Shown piece by piece: positions 34,736 to 45,681 of a DNA stretch of 64,000 nt. Source of the stretch: Paludibacteraceae bacterium (GTDB lineage: Bacteria > Bacteroidota > Bacteroidia > Bacteroidales > Paludibacteraceae); the NCBI GenBank assembly GCA_024399495.1, contig JAKSNY010000004.1, positions 79,338 through 143,337 on the forward strand, given 5' to 3'. The notes under the pieces were generated by a model. It had not been told where the DNA came from, searched no databases, and saw only the letters and a program-made list of their open reading frames with translations. The translations under genes and the position numbers were made by a program. Position 1 is the first letter of the stretch. Each line of letters begins with the position of its first letter.

Positions 34736-36862
34736 ATGAAACCTAATTTTAATGATATAGATATTAAGAAAGTTGCCCCTTCTAAAGCAGAGGGTGCTAA
34801 CCAGAATGATTGGCTTACACCAGAGCAGATTCCTGTAAAGTCAATTTATACTAAAGAGGATATCAAAGATATTGATTTCCTTAATTATGCCGCAGGTTTG
34901 GCTCCATTCTTACGTGGACCTTACAGCGGAATGTATCCAATGCGTCCTTGGACTATACGTCAGTATGCAGGTTTCTCTACTGCTGAGGAGTCTAACGCAT
35001 TTTACCGCCGTAACTTGGCATCGGGTCAGAAAGGTCTTTCCGTAGCATTTGACCTTGCTACACACCGTGGCTACGATGCTGACCATGAGCGTGTTGTAGG
35101 TGACGTTGGTAAGGCTGGCGTATCCATCTGCTCTGTAGAGGATATGAAAGTTCTTTTCAACGGAATACCTCTAAACAAGATGTCAGTCTCTATGACAATG
35201 AACGGTGCCGTTCTTCCTATTATGGCATTCTACATAAACGCAGGTTTGGAGCAGGGTGCAAAACTTGAGGAGATGGCTGGTACCATTCAGAACGATATTC
35301 TTAAAGAGTTTATGGTGCGTAACACATATATTTACCCACCTAAATTCTCTATGAAGATTATTGCTGACATATTTGAATATACATCTAAGAATATGCCTAA
35401 GTTCAACTCAATATCCATTTCAGGATATCACATGCAGGAGGCTGGCGCCACCGCAGACATAGAGTTGGCTTACACACTTGCTGACGGCCTTGAGTACTTG
35501 CGTGCTGGTGTTAATGCAGGCATGGACATCGATGCTTTTGCTCCACGTCTGTCATTCTTCTGGGCTATAGGTACAAACCACTTTATGGAGATAGCCAAGA
35601 TGCGTGCCGCACGTATGTTGTGGGCTAAGATTGTTAAACAGTTCAATCCAAAGAATCCTAAATCTCTTGCACTACGTACACACTGCCAGACATCGGGTTG
35701 GTCTCTTACAGAGCAAGACCCATTCAACAATGTAGGTCGTACATGTATTGAGGCTATGGGTGCAGCACTTGGTCACACACAGTCATTGCATACAAACGCT
35801 CTTGATGAGGCTATTGCATTGCCTACAGACTTCTCTGCACGTATTGCCCGTAACACTCAGATTTATATCCAAGAGGAGACAAAGATATGTAAGGAGATAG
35901 ACCCATGGGCTGGTTCTTACTATGTAGAGTCTCTTACAAAGGAACTTGCTGAGAAGGCTTGGGCTCACATTGAGGAGATTGAGAAACTTGGAGGTATGGC
36001 TGCCGCTATTGAGACAGGTATTCCTAAGATGCGTATTGAGGAGGCTGCCGCCCGTACACAGGCTCGCATTGACTCTGGTGCTCAGACCATCGTAGGTACT
36101 AACAAGTATCGTCTTGACCACGAGGACCCGATTGATATCCTTGAGGTTGATAACACTACAGTTCGTAATCAGCAGATTGAGCGTCTTAAAGCCCTTAGAG
36201 CAAACCGTAATGAGGCTGACGTTAAGAAGGCTCTTGATGCCATTACCAAGTGCGTAGAGACAGGTGAGGGTAATCTGCTTGAACTTGCAGTAGAGGCTGC
36301 AAGAGTAAGGGCTTCACTTGGTGAAATCTCTTATGCATGTGAGAAGGTTGTAGGTAGATATAAAGCAACAATTAGAACAATATCAGGAGTGTATAGTTCA
36401 ACAGCAAATCAAGACCCAAGCTTCAAGGAGGCTTGTGAACTTGTAGCGAAATTCGCTAAGAAAGAGGGTCGTCAACCACGTATTATGATAGCCAAAATGG
36501 GTCAGGACGGACATGACCGTGGTGCTAAGGTAGTAGCCACAGGTTATGCAGACTGCGGTTTTGACGTAGATATGGGACCTCTGTTCCAGACTCCTGCAGA
36601 GAGTGCAAAGCAGGCTGTTGAGAACGATGTTCACGTACTTGGCGTATCTTCGCTTGCAGCAGGACACAAGACTTTAGTTCCTCAAGTAATTGCAGAGCTG
36701 AAGAAACTTGGACGTGAGGATATTATAGTAATAGCAGGTGGTGTAATTCCTGCACAAGACTATGACTTCCTTTACAAGGCTGGCGTTGCCGCCATCTTTG
36801 GACCTGGTACCAGCGTATCTAAGGCTGCTGTAGAAATAATGAACATTCTGCTTGCAGACTAA
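34736..36862 (+). CDS. mutB: Methylmalonyl-CoA mutase large subunit
   Basis: This is the catalytic subunit. From ATG 34736 ([13 protein letters not shown]) it has 708 residues; the in-frame ATG at 34727 lies in a repeat. The TIM-barrel domain (about 60-420) has [20 protein letters not shown]-type substrate contacts. The C-terminal B12 domain (about 580-708) carries [12 protein letters not shown] with cobalamin ligand His593 and [10 protein letters not shown]. Length and motifs are standard. Strongly biased, uniform codon use suggests high expression. Confidence 0.97.
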   Translation: MKPNFNDIDIKKVAPSKAEGANQNDWLTPEQIPVKSIYTKEDIKDIDFLNYAAGLAPFLRGPYSGMYPMRPWTIRQYAGFSTAEESNAFYRRNLASGQKGLSVAFDLATHRGYDADHERVVGDVGKAGVSICSVEDMKVLFNGIPLNKMSVSMTMNGAVLPIMAFYINAGLEQGAKLEEMAGTIQNDILKEFMVRNTYIYPPKFSMKIIADIFEYTSKNMPKFNSISISGYHMQEAGATADIELAYTLADGLEYLRAGVNAGMDIDAFAPRLSFFWAIGTNHFMEIAKMRAARMLWAKIVKQFNPKNPKSLALRTHCQTSGWSLTEQDPFNNVGRTCIEAMGAALGHTQSLHTNALDEAIALPTDFSARIARNTQIYIQEETKICKEIDPWAGSYYVESLTKELAEKAWAHIEEIEKLGGMAAAIETGIPKMRIEEAAARTQARIDSGAQTIVGTNKYRLDHEDPIDILEVDNTTVRNQQIERLKALRANRNEADVKKALDAITKCVETGEGNLLELAVEAARVRASLGEISYACEKVVGRYKATIRTISGVYSSTANQDPSFKEACELVAKFAKKEGRQPRIMIAKMGQDGHDRGAKVVATGYADCGFDVDMGPLFQTPAESAKQAVENDVHVLGVSSLAAGHKTLVPQVIAELKKLGREDIIVIAGGVIPAQDYDFLYKAGVAAIFGPGTSVSKAAVEIMNILLAD

Positions 36863-36901
36863 CTCTCGTCATGCTGAGCGAACACTCGTCATGCTGAGTG
36901 A
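36862..36901. repeat. Two 20-bp tandem repeats after mutB
   Basis: ACTCTCGTCATGCTGAGCGA and ACACTCGTCATGCTGAGTGA are adjacent. The CGTCATGCTGAG core resembles a dispersed repeat known from many bacterial genomes. The array starts at the last base of the mutB stop. Confidence 0.7.
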
Positions 36902-36914
36902 AACGAAACATCTC

Positions 36915-36955
36915 AACCTCCGATAAGAAAATATCTCTTATCGGAGGTTTTGTTT
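36915..36955 (+). terminator. Rho-independent terminator after mutB
   Basis: A perfect 13-bp stem (AACCTCCGATAAG / CTTATCGGAGGTT) has a 9-nt loop and a following TTTGTTT. Confidence 0.85.
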
Positions 36956-36990
36956 AAACTTTGCGATTGTTAATAAGTCAAAGAGATAAA

Positions 36991-37022
36991 TTTGCGTAGA
37001 ATTGGATAAATATTTATCTTTG
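36991..37022 (+). promoter_or_regulatory. Promoter of the six-gene secreted-protein operon
   Basis: TTTG at 36991-36994 and TATCTTTG at 37015-37022 are 20 bp apart and 40 bp upstream of the first ATG (37063). Confidence 0.75.
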
Positions 37023-37062
37023 TGGATGTATATTGATGGTAATATTTTTAATTTTATAGATT

Positions 37063-37545
37063 ATGAAAAAGTTAGTTTTAATTTTGGTTGCGGTTTCATT
37101 ATCGCTTGCTTGTATGGCAAAAACATCTGATAAAAAGACAAAAGAGTGGCTGTATGATATAGAGTGTGCCGGTGTAGGTGCTCAAGGTACTTATTTGGTT
37201 AAGGTGTATTCTTATTCAAACGTTCAGTCAAAAGCACAGAAACAGGCAGTTAAGAATGCTGTTCACGGCGTTCTTTTCAAGGGTGTTATGGGTAAGGGTA
37301 GAGAATGTAACTCACAGCGTCCGTTAGTAAAGTCTGATGTTGCAAGCCAACATGAGGATTTTTTCAAGAATTTTTTTGCTGAGGGAGGCGAGTATGCAAA
37401 ATATGCCTCTGCAACAGGTGCACCTGAAACATCTAAAGTAGGCTCCCAATATAAAGTAGGTGTAGTGGTTTCTGTACAAAAAGACCAACTACGCAGAGAC
37501 TTGGAAGAGGCAGGTATTATTAAAGGTTTAAGTTCAGGTTTTTAA
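37063..37545 (+). CDS. Secreted protein of unknown function (operon gene 1)
   Basis: The 160-residue protein has a clear signal peptide (about 1-19, cut after CMA). The mature part has KVYSYSNVQSKAQKQAVKNA, then GVLFKGVMGKGRECNSQ and FKNFFAEGGEYAKYA, and ends KDQLRRDLEEAGIIKG. It is a paralogue of gene 3 (38497): both share an A-x-x-Q-A-x-K-N-A-V element, a G-x-C-x-x-Q-x-P-L segment and a FF-x-x-x-GE-x-x-KY segment. The alternating pattern suggests a small alpha/beta domain like those that oligomerise in FlgT- or CsgG-type periplasmic proteins; that is inference only. Confidence 0.8.
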   Translation: MKKLVLILVAVSLSLACMAKTSDKKTKEWLYDIECAGVGAQGTYLVKVYSYSNVQSKAQKQAVKNAVHGVLFKGVMGKGRECNSQRPLVKSDVASQHEDFFKNFFAEGGEYAKYASATGAPETSKVGSQYKVGVVVSVQKDQLRRDLEEAGIIKGLSSGF

Positions 37546-37557
37546 AAAATTCCTATT

Positions 37558-38478
37558 ATGAGAAAATTTATATCAGTAATGGTTATTTGTGCTGTGGCGG
37601 TATGCTCCGTTATGGCACAAGATGTAGTATATCTTAAAAACGGAACCGTAATTAACGGTAAGGTTACAAAGAATGATGCCGTTACAGTGGAGATAGACTC
37701 AAACGGCAGACAGCTAAGCTACAAGGCAATGGATGTACAAAAAGTACAGATAGGCAGTTCTGCCGTTACAGTGCCTGAGACTCCTAAACGTCCTAAATAT
37801 AAGGATTATGAAACGGCAGAGAAAGGCTATTGGACAGCCGTTGAGTTTTGGGGTGGCGGTGCTGTAGATTTTGGAGGCAAGCCTAATATGTGTAACGTTG
37901 ATATTCATTGGATTAACGGATACAGATTTAATGAGTGGATACGTGTGGGTGTAGGTCTTGGTTTCCGTTACTATCTTGGCGATTTGAATTACAAATCAGG
38001 TGGGGTTGACTATTCTGAACCAATCAGCTCAAAGTACTCTTGGACTAATCCTAATAATCAAAAAGAGACTCAAGGCGGTAATCAGTGGGCAATTCCTCTA
38101 TACTTGGATTTACGTGGAAACATTATGTCTATGGCTACACGCTTATGCGTTCCTTACTGGTCATTTGATGCAGGTTACACATTTACAGGGAAGTTTGTAA
38201 ATCAAAAGGATTACGTAGATGATAAAACTCCAGGTACTGCAGACCCTACAAAAGATATTGACGGAAAGTTAGTTCAAGGTCAAGGTTTCTTCTTCTCACC
38301 TACACTTGGTGTAAAGATTATGGGACCTCGTCATAGTCTGCTTATAGGTATAAGCTATATGGGTCAGATTATGCCACGATACACAGAATACACATCGGGT
38401 CCACAACCTAACGGTATTCCATACGTAAAGCCGCAATATACAAATTTCATTATGGGAAGAATTGCATACGAGTTCTAA
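37558..38478 (+). CDS. Predicted outer-membrane beta-barrel protein (operon gene 2)
   Basis: The 306-residue protein has a signal peptide (about 1-20, SVMAQ). The N-terminal segment DVVYLKNGTVINGKVTKND (about 21-65) is a small beta domain seen on many Bacteroidetes secreted proteins. The remainder (about 85-306) has alternating aromatic/hydrophobic strands, Gly-rich turns (VGVGLGFRYYLGD, ISYMGQIMPRY) and a terminal Phe (GRIAYEF), typical of outer-membrane barrels recognised by BamA. It probably gives the operon its membrane component. Confidence 0.75.
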   Translation: MRKFISVMVICAVAVCSVMAQDVVYLKNGTVINGKVTKNDAVTVEIDSNGRQLSYKAMDVQKVQIGSSAVTVPETPKRPKYKDYETAEKGYWTAVEFWGGGAVDFGGKPNMCNVDIHWINGYRFNEWIRVGVGLGFRYYLGDLNYKSGGVDYSEPISSKYSWTNPNNQKETQGGNQWAIPLYLDLRGNIMSMATRLCVPYWSFDAGYTFTGKFVNQKDYVDDKTPGTADPTKDIDGKLVQGQGFFFSPTLGVKIMGPRHSLLIGISYMGQIMPRYTEYTSGPQPNGIPYVKPQYTNFIMGRIAYEF

Positions 38479-38496
38479 TTTAAAAACAGTAAAGAT

Positions 38497-38982
38497 ATGA
38501 AGAAAAGTTATTTTATAGGTTTGGCATTGCTGCTTATAGCCCCGATGTCAATGTATGGTATAAAGAAAAGTAATTCAGCCGCTTATAAGAATGTGCCTAC
38601 AGAGTGCCTTAATGTAGAGCTTGACGGTTCGCAAACTCTTAGAGTGTATGGTAAGGGCAGAAACCGTACTGATGCCATAGAGCAGGCTAAGAAAAATGCT
38701 GTCTATGATGTTATATTTAACGGCATAAAGAGCGGTAGCGGCGGTTGCAATACGCAGCCATTGCTATTGGAGGTTAATGCTAAAGAGAAATATGAGTACT
38801 ATTTTAATGTGTTCTTTAAGGATAAAGGAGAGTTCCTTAAATACATAAGTATGGAGGACCAGCGTATTGAGACAAAAAAATACGGCTATACAGGAACACA
38901 AATGTACTATGCCATAACAGTGCGTGTGTTACGTCCAGAGCTAAAACAACGCCTTATAGATGACGGCATACTTAAACCTTAA
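38497..38982 (+). CDS. Secreted protein, paralogue of operon gene 1 (operon gene 3)
   Basis: The 161-residue protein has an N-terminal signal sequence (about 1-22). The mature region carries the motifs shared with gene 1: DAIEQAKKNAVYDVIFNGI, GCNTQPLL, YFNVFFKDKGEFLKYIS, and a closing RPELKQRLIDDGILK. The duplication within one operon suggests the two act together, for example as different rings or subunits of one assembly (inference). Confidence 0.78.
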   Translation: MKKSYFIGLALLLIAPMSMYGIKKSNSAAYKNVPTECLNVELDGSQTLRVYGKGRNRTDAIEQAKKNAVYDVIFNGIKSGSGGCNTQPLLLEVNAKEKYEYYFNVFFKDKGEFLKYISMEDQRIETKKYGYTGTQMYYAITVRVLRPELKQRLIDDGILKP

Positions 38983-39024
38983 GCATTTAATATGGTCTAA
39001 CAGATAAACAAAAAACTTTTAGAT

Positions 39025-39975
39025 ATGAAAAGAATATTGATTTTTGTAACATCGCTATTAGTTGCGGTGTCAGCAATGGCAGAATCACATGCTGCAAAAC
39101 CAACTTTAATGGTAGTTCCAAGTGATGCTTGGTGTAACGAGAACGGTTACATGCAGGAATTTGACAATCAAGGTACAGTGGAGTTGATTCCAGACTACAA
39201 GAAAGCACTCCAGAGTGACCAAAACCTAATGCTTGCAATCTCTAAGATAAATGAGATGATGGCAGACAGGGGTTTCCCACTAAAAGATTTGGAGAGTAAT
39301 CTTAAATCAATATCAAACCGTACAGCAGAGATGAACATGACCACCAGCAAAAGCGGTTCCACAATAGCCCAAAGCCCTATGGACATGTTAAAGAATACTG
39401 CCAAGGCGGATATTATTATCCAATTAGGGTGGTCTGTAACTTCTAATGGACCCAAACAGACATTGACATACATTTTAAGAGGCTTGGATTCCTATACAGA
39501 CAAGCAGATAGCAGGTGCCAGCGGTAGTGGTGCTCCATCTATGAGTGCAGATGTTCCTGTACTACTTGAGGAGGCTGTTATGGACAAGATGGACGAGTTT
39601 GCAGGCAGACTTGACGACTATTTCAATGATTTGTTCAGCAATGGCAGAGAGGGTGTGTTTGAAATCCGTGTATTTGATAATGGCTCAGGCATTGATTTGG
39701 AGAGTGAGTATAATGGTATGGAACTTAGTGAGATAATAGATGACTGGATGAACCAGAACACAGTGGAGCACCGTTATTCTCAGTCAGAGGCATCAGAGAA
39801 CTATATGTTGTTTGAGCAGGTTCGTATGCCGCTTAACGATGTTAATGGTAAGGCTGTAACAGCAAAATCTTTTGCAGACCAATTGCGTAAATATTTAAAA
39901 AACACATTCCAAATAGAGTCTAAGACAGCTAATCGTGGATTGGGTAGGGCATATCTTATAATTGGAGAAAAGTAA
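39025..39975 (+). CDS. Secreted protein with LpoB/CsgG-like N-terminal pattern (operon gene 4)
   Basis: The 316-residue protein has a signal peptide (about 1-19, SAMAES). It begins KPTLMVVPSDAWCNENGYMQ, followed by KKALQSDQNLMLAISKINEM and a helix-rich segment, then KADIIIQLGWSV and a C-terminal alpha/beta part (FEIRVFDNGSGIDL, YLIIGEK). It resembles a Bacteroidetes-only DUF family; DUF6175 is my recollection and is uncertain. The opening beta-helix pattern (advice of a value, then subunit counting helices) is like CsgG/LpoB domains, but this is weak. Confidence 0.72.
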   Translation: MKRILIFVTSLLVAVSAMAESHAAKPTLMVVPSDAWCNENGYMQEFDNQGTVELIPDYKKALQSDQNLMLAISKINEMMADRGFPLKDLESNLKSISNRTAEMNMTTSKSGSTIAQSPMDMLKNTAKADIIIQLGWSVTSNGPKQTLTYILRGLDSYTDKQIAGASGSGAPSMSADVPVLLEEAVMDKMDEFAGRLDDYFNDLFSNGREGVFEIRVFDNGSGIDLESEYNGMELSEIIDDWMNQNTVEHRYSQSEASENYMLFEQVRMPLNDVNGKAVTAKSFADQLRKYLKNTFQIESKTANRGLGRAYLIIGEK

Positions 39976-39993
39976 CATAAAAATAGCAGGATT

Positions 39994-40950
39994 ATGAAAA
40001 AGTTAAGTTTTATTATATTGGGTATGTGTATGCTTGGCATTCAGTCATACGCCCAAAATGTGGACTTTGAGAACGATAAAAGCACTTGGATTCATCTTTC
40101 AATCCTGATACCTGACCAAGAGGGTGAGGCTATAACCACAGGAGCAAAGAGTTATCTTACCAACAAGTTAAAACAGATTGCCACAAAGAACGGAGTTGCC
40201 GCCAATGAGGATTTCAGCAGGTTCTTTATAACAACTGTAATAACACCATTGACCAAGGATGTGTTGCCTGGTCCACCTGCACAGGTTGCAGAGAATTTGG
40301 AAATGACATTCTATATTGCCGATTATTATGACCAAAAAGTGTATTCAAGCACATCTATGGAGATAAAGGCAATAGGCACTAACGATACCAAGGCTTACAT
40401 AAACGGTATTAAGAATATAAATGTAAACAACAAGGAGTTGGCATCATTTATGGATGAGGGTAAAAAGAAAATCATAGCCTACTACAATGCACGTTGTGCC
40501 CAGATTATGAAGATAGCACAGACAAAGGCAGACCAAAAGCAGTATGAGGCTGCACTGTATGACCTTGTTTCAGTACCTGAGGTTTGCGATTGCTATGATG
40601 AGGTTCTTGCACTGTCACAAAAGATATATCAGCAGTATATAGACAATCTATGCCAAATAAATTTGGCTAAGGCTAGAGCCGCATGGGCTGCACATCAGAA
40701 CTCATCAGGAGCAGAGGATGCCGGTCAGTATCTGTCGCAAATCCTACCAGATGCCTCTTGTTACGGTGATGCTATGGCACTTTATACAGAGATTAAGGCC
40801 AAGGTGCTTGATGATTGGAAGTTTGAGATGAAAATCTATCAAGACCAAGTTGATTTGGAAAAACAGCGTATAGAGGCTATGCGTCAGGTTGGTATAGCAT
40901 ACGGTAATCATCAGCAACCGGTTACTACAGTATTCCCGTGGCTAAGATAA
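39994..40950 (+). CDS. Secreted protein with C-terminal helical repeats (operon gene 5)
   Basis: The 318-residue protein has a signal peptide (about 1-20, SYAQN). Residues about 25-150 form an alpha/beta domain (LSILIPDQEGEAITTGAKSY, PPAQVAENLEMTFYIADYYD) with a pattern like gene 4. Residues about 160-300 are helical with TPR-like spacing (ADQKQYEAALYDLVSVPEVC, LSQKIYQQYIDNLCQINLAK). Two Cys in VPEVCDCYDE may bond. It probably serves as a periplasmic scaffold; function is unknown. Its end overlaps gene 6 by 13 bp. Confidence 0.75.
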   Translation: MKKLSFIILGMCMLGIQSYAQNVDFENDKSTWIHLSILIPDQEGEAITTGAKSYLTNKLKQIATKNGVAANEDFSRFFITTVITPLTKDVLPGPPAQVAENLEMTFYIADYYDQKVYSSTSMEIKAIGTNDTKAYINGIKNINVNNKELASFMDEGKKKIIAYYNARCAQIMKIAQTKADQKQYEAALYDLVSVPEVCDCYDEVLALSQKIYQQYIDNLCQINLAKARAAWAAHQNSSGAEDAGQYLSQILPDASCYGDAMALYTEIKAKVLDDWKFEMKIYQDQVDLEKQRIEAMRQVGIAYGNHQQPVTTVFPWLR

Positions 40951-42290
40951 GAGAATTATTATTAGTAATATGTTCAATATCCTGTGTGGCGATGTCTGCA
41001 CAGGATGTTGTTAATGATGGCATTCAGCGTTATCGCCGTAATGCCATTGCCACTATGATGGTTCATCATAGTGAAGATGAGTTTGGTAAGGATATTAAGG
41101 ACGCTTATCTTGAAATTCCCACCCCTGATAAGTATGATAACCACGATGTGGGGTTAAAAGTTTTGGAGAGTGAGTGGTTTTCCGGTGTAAAACCTAAAGA
41201 GAAAGGTTTGTATAAGGCTGTTTATGGCAAGAATCTCTCTAATGCAGAGATAGAGCGTAACGGTATTGCATTGGAAAATTTCCTCAACAAGACCAATATA
41301 GGAATGTATATGGTTGCCAAGTGGTTTAATCTCTCATCGCAGGATTCGTCTGAGTTTAATTATTCCACCGCTACATTTAATACGGAACTTATACAGCAGC
41401 GTGGCTTGTATGATGCCACAGCATTTGATGTGGATATGGCACGCCATACCATCAGAGGCGATGCTATGCTTGCAGATGCAGGTGAGGAGCTTATATCTCA
41501 ATCATTTATTATAGTCAATGATATGACTTACGTAACTGCGGAGCAGAAAGCGGCGGCAGCCAAAGCGGCATTGGCAGTGCTTGGCGGTATTGCAGACGCT
41601 TTTTTGGGCGGTTCATCGGGCAGACAGTTGGCATCTACGGCAGGAGCCATAGCAGACAGTTTTACAGGTTTTAAGGTACGTAACCACTCTTATCTGTTCC
41701 AGCTGCAATGGAATGACTCAATAGCGGCTGTATTCTATAAGGACTACTACACAGAGACTCCTGATGAAGAAAAAATAAGGTCGTTTATTCAGAATGATTC
41801 CCTGTTTAAAATAAAATATGTGGCTCATGAGTATGAATATGATGAAAATTCGGTGCTAAAAGGAAAATATGACCGCCATGATTTGGTTAAGATAAACTGT
41901 ACAAGAAGCCAGGATAAGAATATATCCCAATTACAGGTTAAATATGAGGATTTTAAGCTAAAGACACCTGTTTATCAAGTTGTAAGGAATGAAAAAGGGA
42001 AAGTTCTGTATTATAAGGCAAAAGTTGGGTTGAAGGATGGCGTTAAGCCTACAAGCAAATTTCAGGTTGTGCAACGTATAATAGACCCCAAGACCAATAA
42101 GTCAAGATACAAATATGTAGCCACCCTAAAACCTATTAAGGGTAAGATATGGGATAACCGCTATATGGCTACAGAGGAGCACGAGGAGGGTTCAGAATTA
42201 GATGCCACTCAATTTAAGAAGTCAAGTGGCGGCGAGATTTATGAGGGAATGCTCATTATAGAAGGCAAATACAGCAAAGTGGAGCAGTAA
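40938..42290 (+). CDS. Secreted protein of unknown function, last gene of the operon (operon gene 6)
   Basis: The 450-residue protein starts at a GTG (40938) inside gene 5; this start gives a proper signal peptide ending VAMSAQD. No ATG lies upstream in frame. Visible features are a helical N-terminal half (FLNKTNIGMYMVAKWFNLSS), a Gly/Ala stretch (AALAVLGGIADAFLGGSSGR, about 210-235) that may be a turn or membrane-active loop, and a lysine-rich beta C-terminal half. I do not recognise the family. A family B array and a terminator follow at once, closing the operon. Confidence 0.75.
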   Translation: MAKIRELLLVICSISCVAMSAQDVVNDGIQRYRRNAIATMMVHHSEDEFGKDIKDAYLEIPTPDKYDNHDVGLKVLESEWFSGVKPKEKGLYKAVYGKNLSNAEIERNGIALENFLNKTNIGMYMVAKWFNLSSQDSSEFNYSTATFNTELIQQRGLYDATAFDVDMARHTIRGDAMLADAGEELISQSFIIVNDMTYVTAEQKAAAAKAALAVLGGIADAFLGGSSGRQLASTAGAIADSFTGFKVRNHSYLFQLQWNDSIAAVFYKDYYTETPDEEKIRSFIQNDSLFKIKYVAHEYEYDENSVLKGKYDRHDLVKINCTRSQDKNISQLQVKYEDFKLKTPVYQVVRNEKGKVLYYKAKVGLKDGVKPTSKFQVVQRIIDPKTNKSRYKYVATLKPIKGKIWDNRYMATEEHEEGSELDATQFKKSSGGEIYEGMLIIEGKYSKVEQ

Positions 42291-42298
42291 ATCAGAGG

Positions 42299-42329
42299 TG
42301 ATGTATGATGTATAATGTATGATGTATGA
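42299..42329. repeat. Family B heptamer array
   Basis: GATGTAT-type units, one changed to AATGTAT, begin 9 bp after the operon gene 6 stop and run into the terminator stem. Confidence 0.8.
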
Positions 42330-42371
42330 GAGTCAAGAGACAAACAAAATCCCTTGACTCTTGTTTTATTT
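42329..42371 (+). terminator. Rho-independent terminator of the secreted-protein operon
   Basis: The stem AGAGTCAAG / CTTGACTCT (9 bp, 42329-42337 with 42353-42361) is followed by TGTTTTATTTT. Confidence 0.8.
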
Positions 42372-42382
42372 TGTAGTTGTAA

Positions 42383-44044
<1,662 letters not shown>

Positions 44045-44062
<18 letters not shown>

Positions 44063-44962
44063 CCACTAATTACTGTATTAGGTCCAACGGCAAGCGGTAA
44101 GACCTCTTTTGCTTGCAAGTTAGCCGCTGAATTGGGCGGAGAGATTATCAGTGCCGATTCCCGACAGGTATATCGGGGTATGGATATAGGTACAGGAAAG
44201 GATTTGGAAGACTACACAGTAGATGGGCGTAAAATTCCGTATCACCTTATAGATATACGTAATGCTGGTGAGCAATACAATATTTTTGAGTATCAGAGGG
44301 ATTTCCATAATGCCTACCGTGATATTGTTTTAAGAGGGGTGCAACCTATACTTTGCGGTGGCTCAGGGCTTTACATTGAATCGGTGCTGAAGGGTTACAG
44401 GTTAGTTGAGGTGCCTGTAAACAGTGAGTTGAGGGAGAATCTTAATGGAAAAACTTTGCAAGAACTTACTTCTATTTTAAAAACATATAAAACTCTACAT
44501 AATACCACTGATGTAGATACAATAAAACGTGCCATACGTGCTATAGAGATAGAGGAGTATTATAAGAGCCATAATGAAATTTCAGGTGTAGAACCTATTG
44601 ATAGTCTTATAATTGGAATTGATATAGATAGAGAAGAACGCCGCCTTAAAATAACTGACAGATTGAAATCAAGGCTTGAGAATGGTATGATAGATGAGAT
44701 TAAGGGGTTGCTTGCCAGTGGCGTATCATCTGATGCTCTTATTTATTACGGACTTGAATATAAATATGTTACACAATATATTTTAGGAGAACTTTCATAT
44801 AATGATATGTTCTCGCTTCTTGAAATAGCCATACACCAATTTGCCAAACGGCAGATGACTTGGTTCCGTGGTATGGAGAAACGCGGTTTCCACATAAATT
44901 GGATTGATTACTCAACTGCTGACGAGGAAAAAGTGTCTATTGTTACAAAATTGTTACAATAG
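44045..44962 (+). CDS. miaA: tRNA dimethylallyltransferase
   Basis: MiaA adds a dimethylallyl group to A37 of tRNAs reading UNN codons. The 305-residue protein has the P-loop GPTASGKTS (13-21), SADSRQVYRGMDIGTGK and the later DIDREERRLKITDR, near the family's usual 300-310 length. The first five residues (MMYDV) are translated from family B repeat; the alternative start at the next ATG (44048) only removes one residue. There is 3 bp between the ABC-F stop and this start. Confidence 0.95.
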
Positions 44963-44972
44963 TATTACGAAA

Positions 44973-45012
44973 TTACTACACTTGGAAACTATTGTAGTAA
45001 AAAAGTTTCCAA
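44973..45012. promoter_or_regulatory. Overlapping inverted repeats, likely TetR operator
   Basis: Two interleaved perfect inverted repeats occur: TTACTAC / GTAGTAA (44973-44979 and 44994-45000) and TTGGAAACT / AGTTTCCAA (44982-44990 and 45004-45012). They lie just upstream of the regulator's -7 box, suitable for binding of the TetR-family dimer to its own promoter (inference). Confidence 0.6.
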
Positions 45013-45039
45013 AAACAACAAATCTATTGTGATTTGCTT

Positions 45040-45047
45040 TATATTTG
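45040..45047 (+). promoter_or_regulatory. Promoter -7 box of the efflux operon
   Basis: TATATTTG is an exact -7 box. The regulator ATG at 45058 is only 10 bp further on, so the transcript would have a very short leader. A clear -33 TTTG is missing, which fits a controlled promoter. Confidence 0.6.
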
Positions 45048-45057
45048 TATTGCCATT

Positions 45058-45681
45058 ATGGAAAATCTACGCCAAAACATATTAAGGACAGCGGAAACCG
45101 AGTTTCTGAAATACGGAATACGGAGTGTCAGCATAGATGATATATGCAATACGTTGCATATTTCAAAAAAGACATTTTATACGGAGTTTCGGCAGAAAGA
45201 GGAGCTTATTATGTTGGTGCTGGAGTCAATAAGTGAGCGTAATAGCAATGAGGATAGGGAGTACTCAAAACTGTTTACTGAGTATAATGCTATAGATTTG
45301 GCTCTTGCATACCGTCATCCTGTGTTTAAGGAGAGAACTTCAAAGTATGAGAAGTTTATGCGTGACCTTATTAAGTATTACCCCGATATACATGGTGAGT
45401 TCCTATCCAGTAAGAAGGAGAATATTAAGAATTTTATTCTTAATAATGTACTGAAAGGTGTAAAGGAGGGATTTTATAGAGCGGAGTTGGAGGATTTGAC
45501 ATCGGGTAGTGTATATTTGGACTATTTGTATAATGTTATTGTAGTTTCTATAGATTTAGTGGAGAAGGATAATAACATTACCAAGAACGCTCTTATAGAC
45601 TTGCGTGCAGATACATTCCTGCGTATGGTCTGCAATGAAAAGGGATTGAATTATTACGAACAAAAAAATAAGATAAAATGA
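45058..45681 (+). CDS. TetR-family transcription regulator
   Basis: The 207-residue regulator starts at ATG 45058 (MENLRQNILRTAETEFLKYG). The N-terminal helix-turn-helix (about 5-50; SVSIDDICNTLHISKKTFYT) is classic TetR; the C-terminal ligand domain is helical and undefined. Its end overlaps the tolC-like gene by 4 bp, so it is the first gene of the efflux operon and likely autoregulates through the inverted repeats upstream. Confidence 0.9.
   Translation: MENLRQNILRTAETEFLKYGIRSVSIDDICNTLHISKKTFYTEFRQKEELIMLVLESISERNSNEDREYSKLFTEYNAIDLALAYRHPVFKERTSKYEKFMRDLIKYYPDIHGEFLSSKKENIKNFILNNVLKGVKEGFYRAELEDLTSGSVYLDYLYNVIVVSIDLVEKDNNITKNALIDLRADTFLRMVCNEKGLNYYEQKNKIK

Noticed and set aside
37063-42290. 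Curli-type (CsgG/CsgA) secretion operon
   Set aside because: No curli repeat subunit and no clear CsgG signature are present; only a loose fold resemblance exists.
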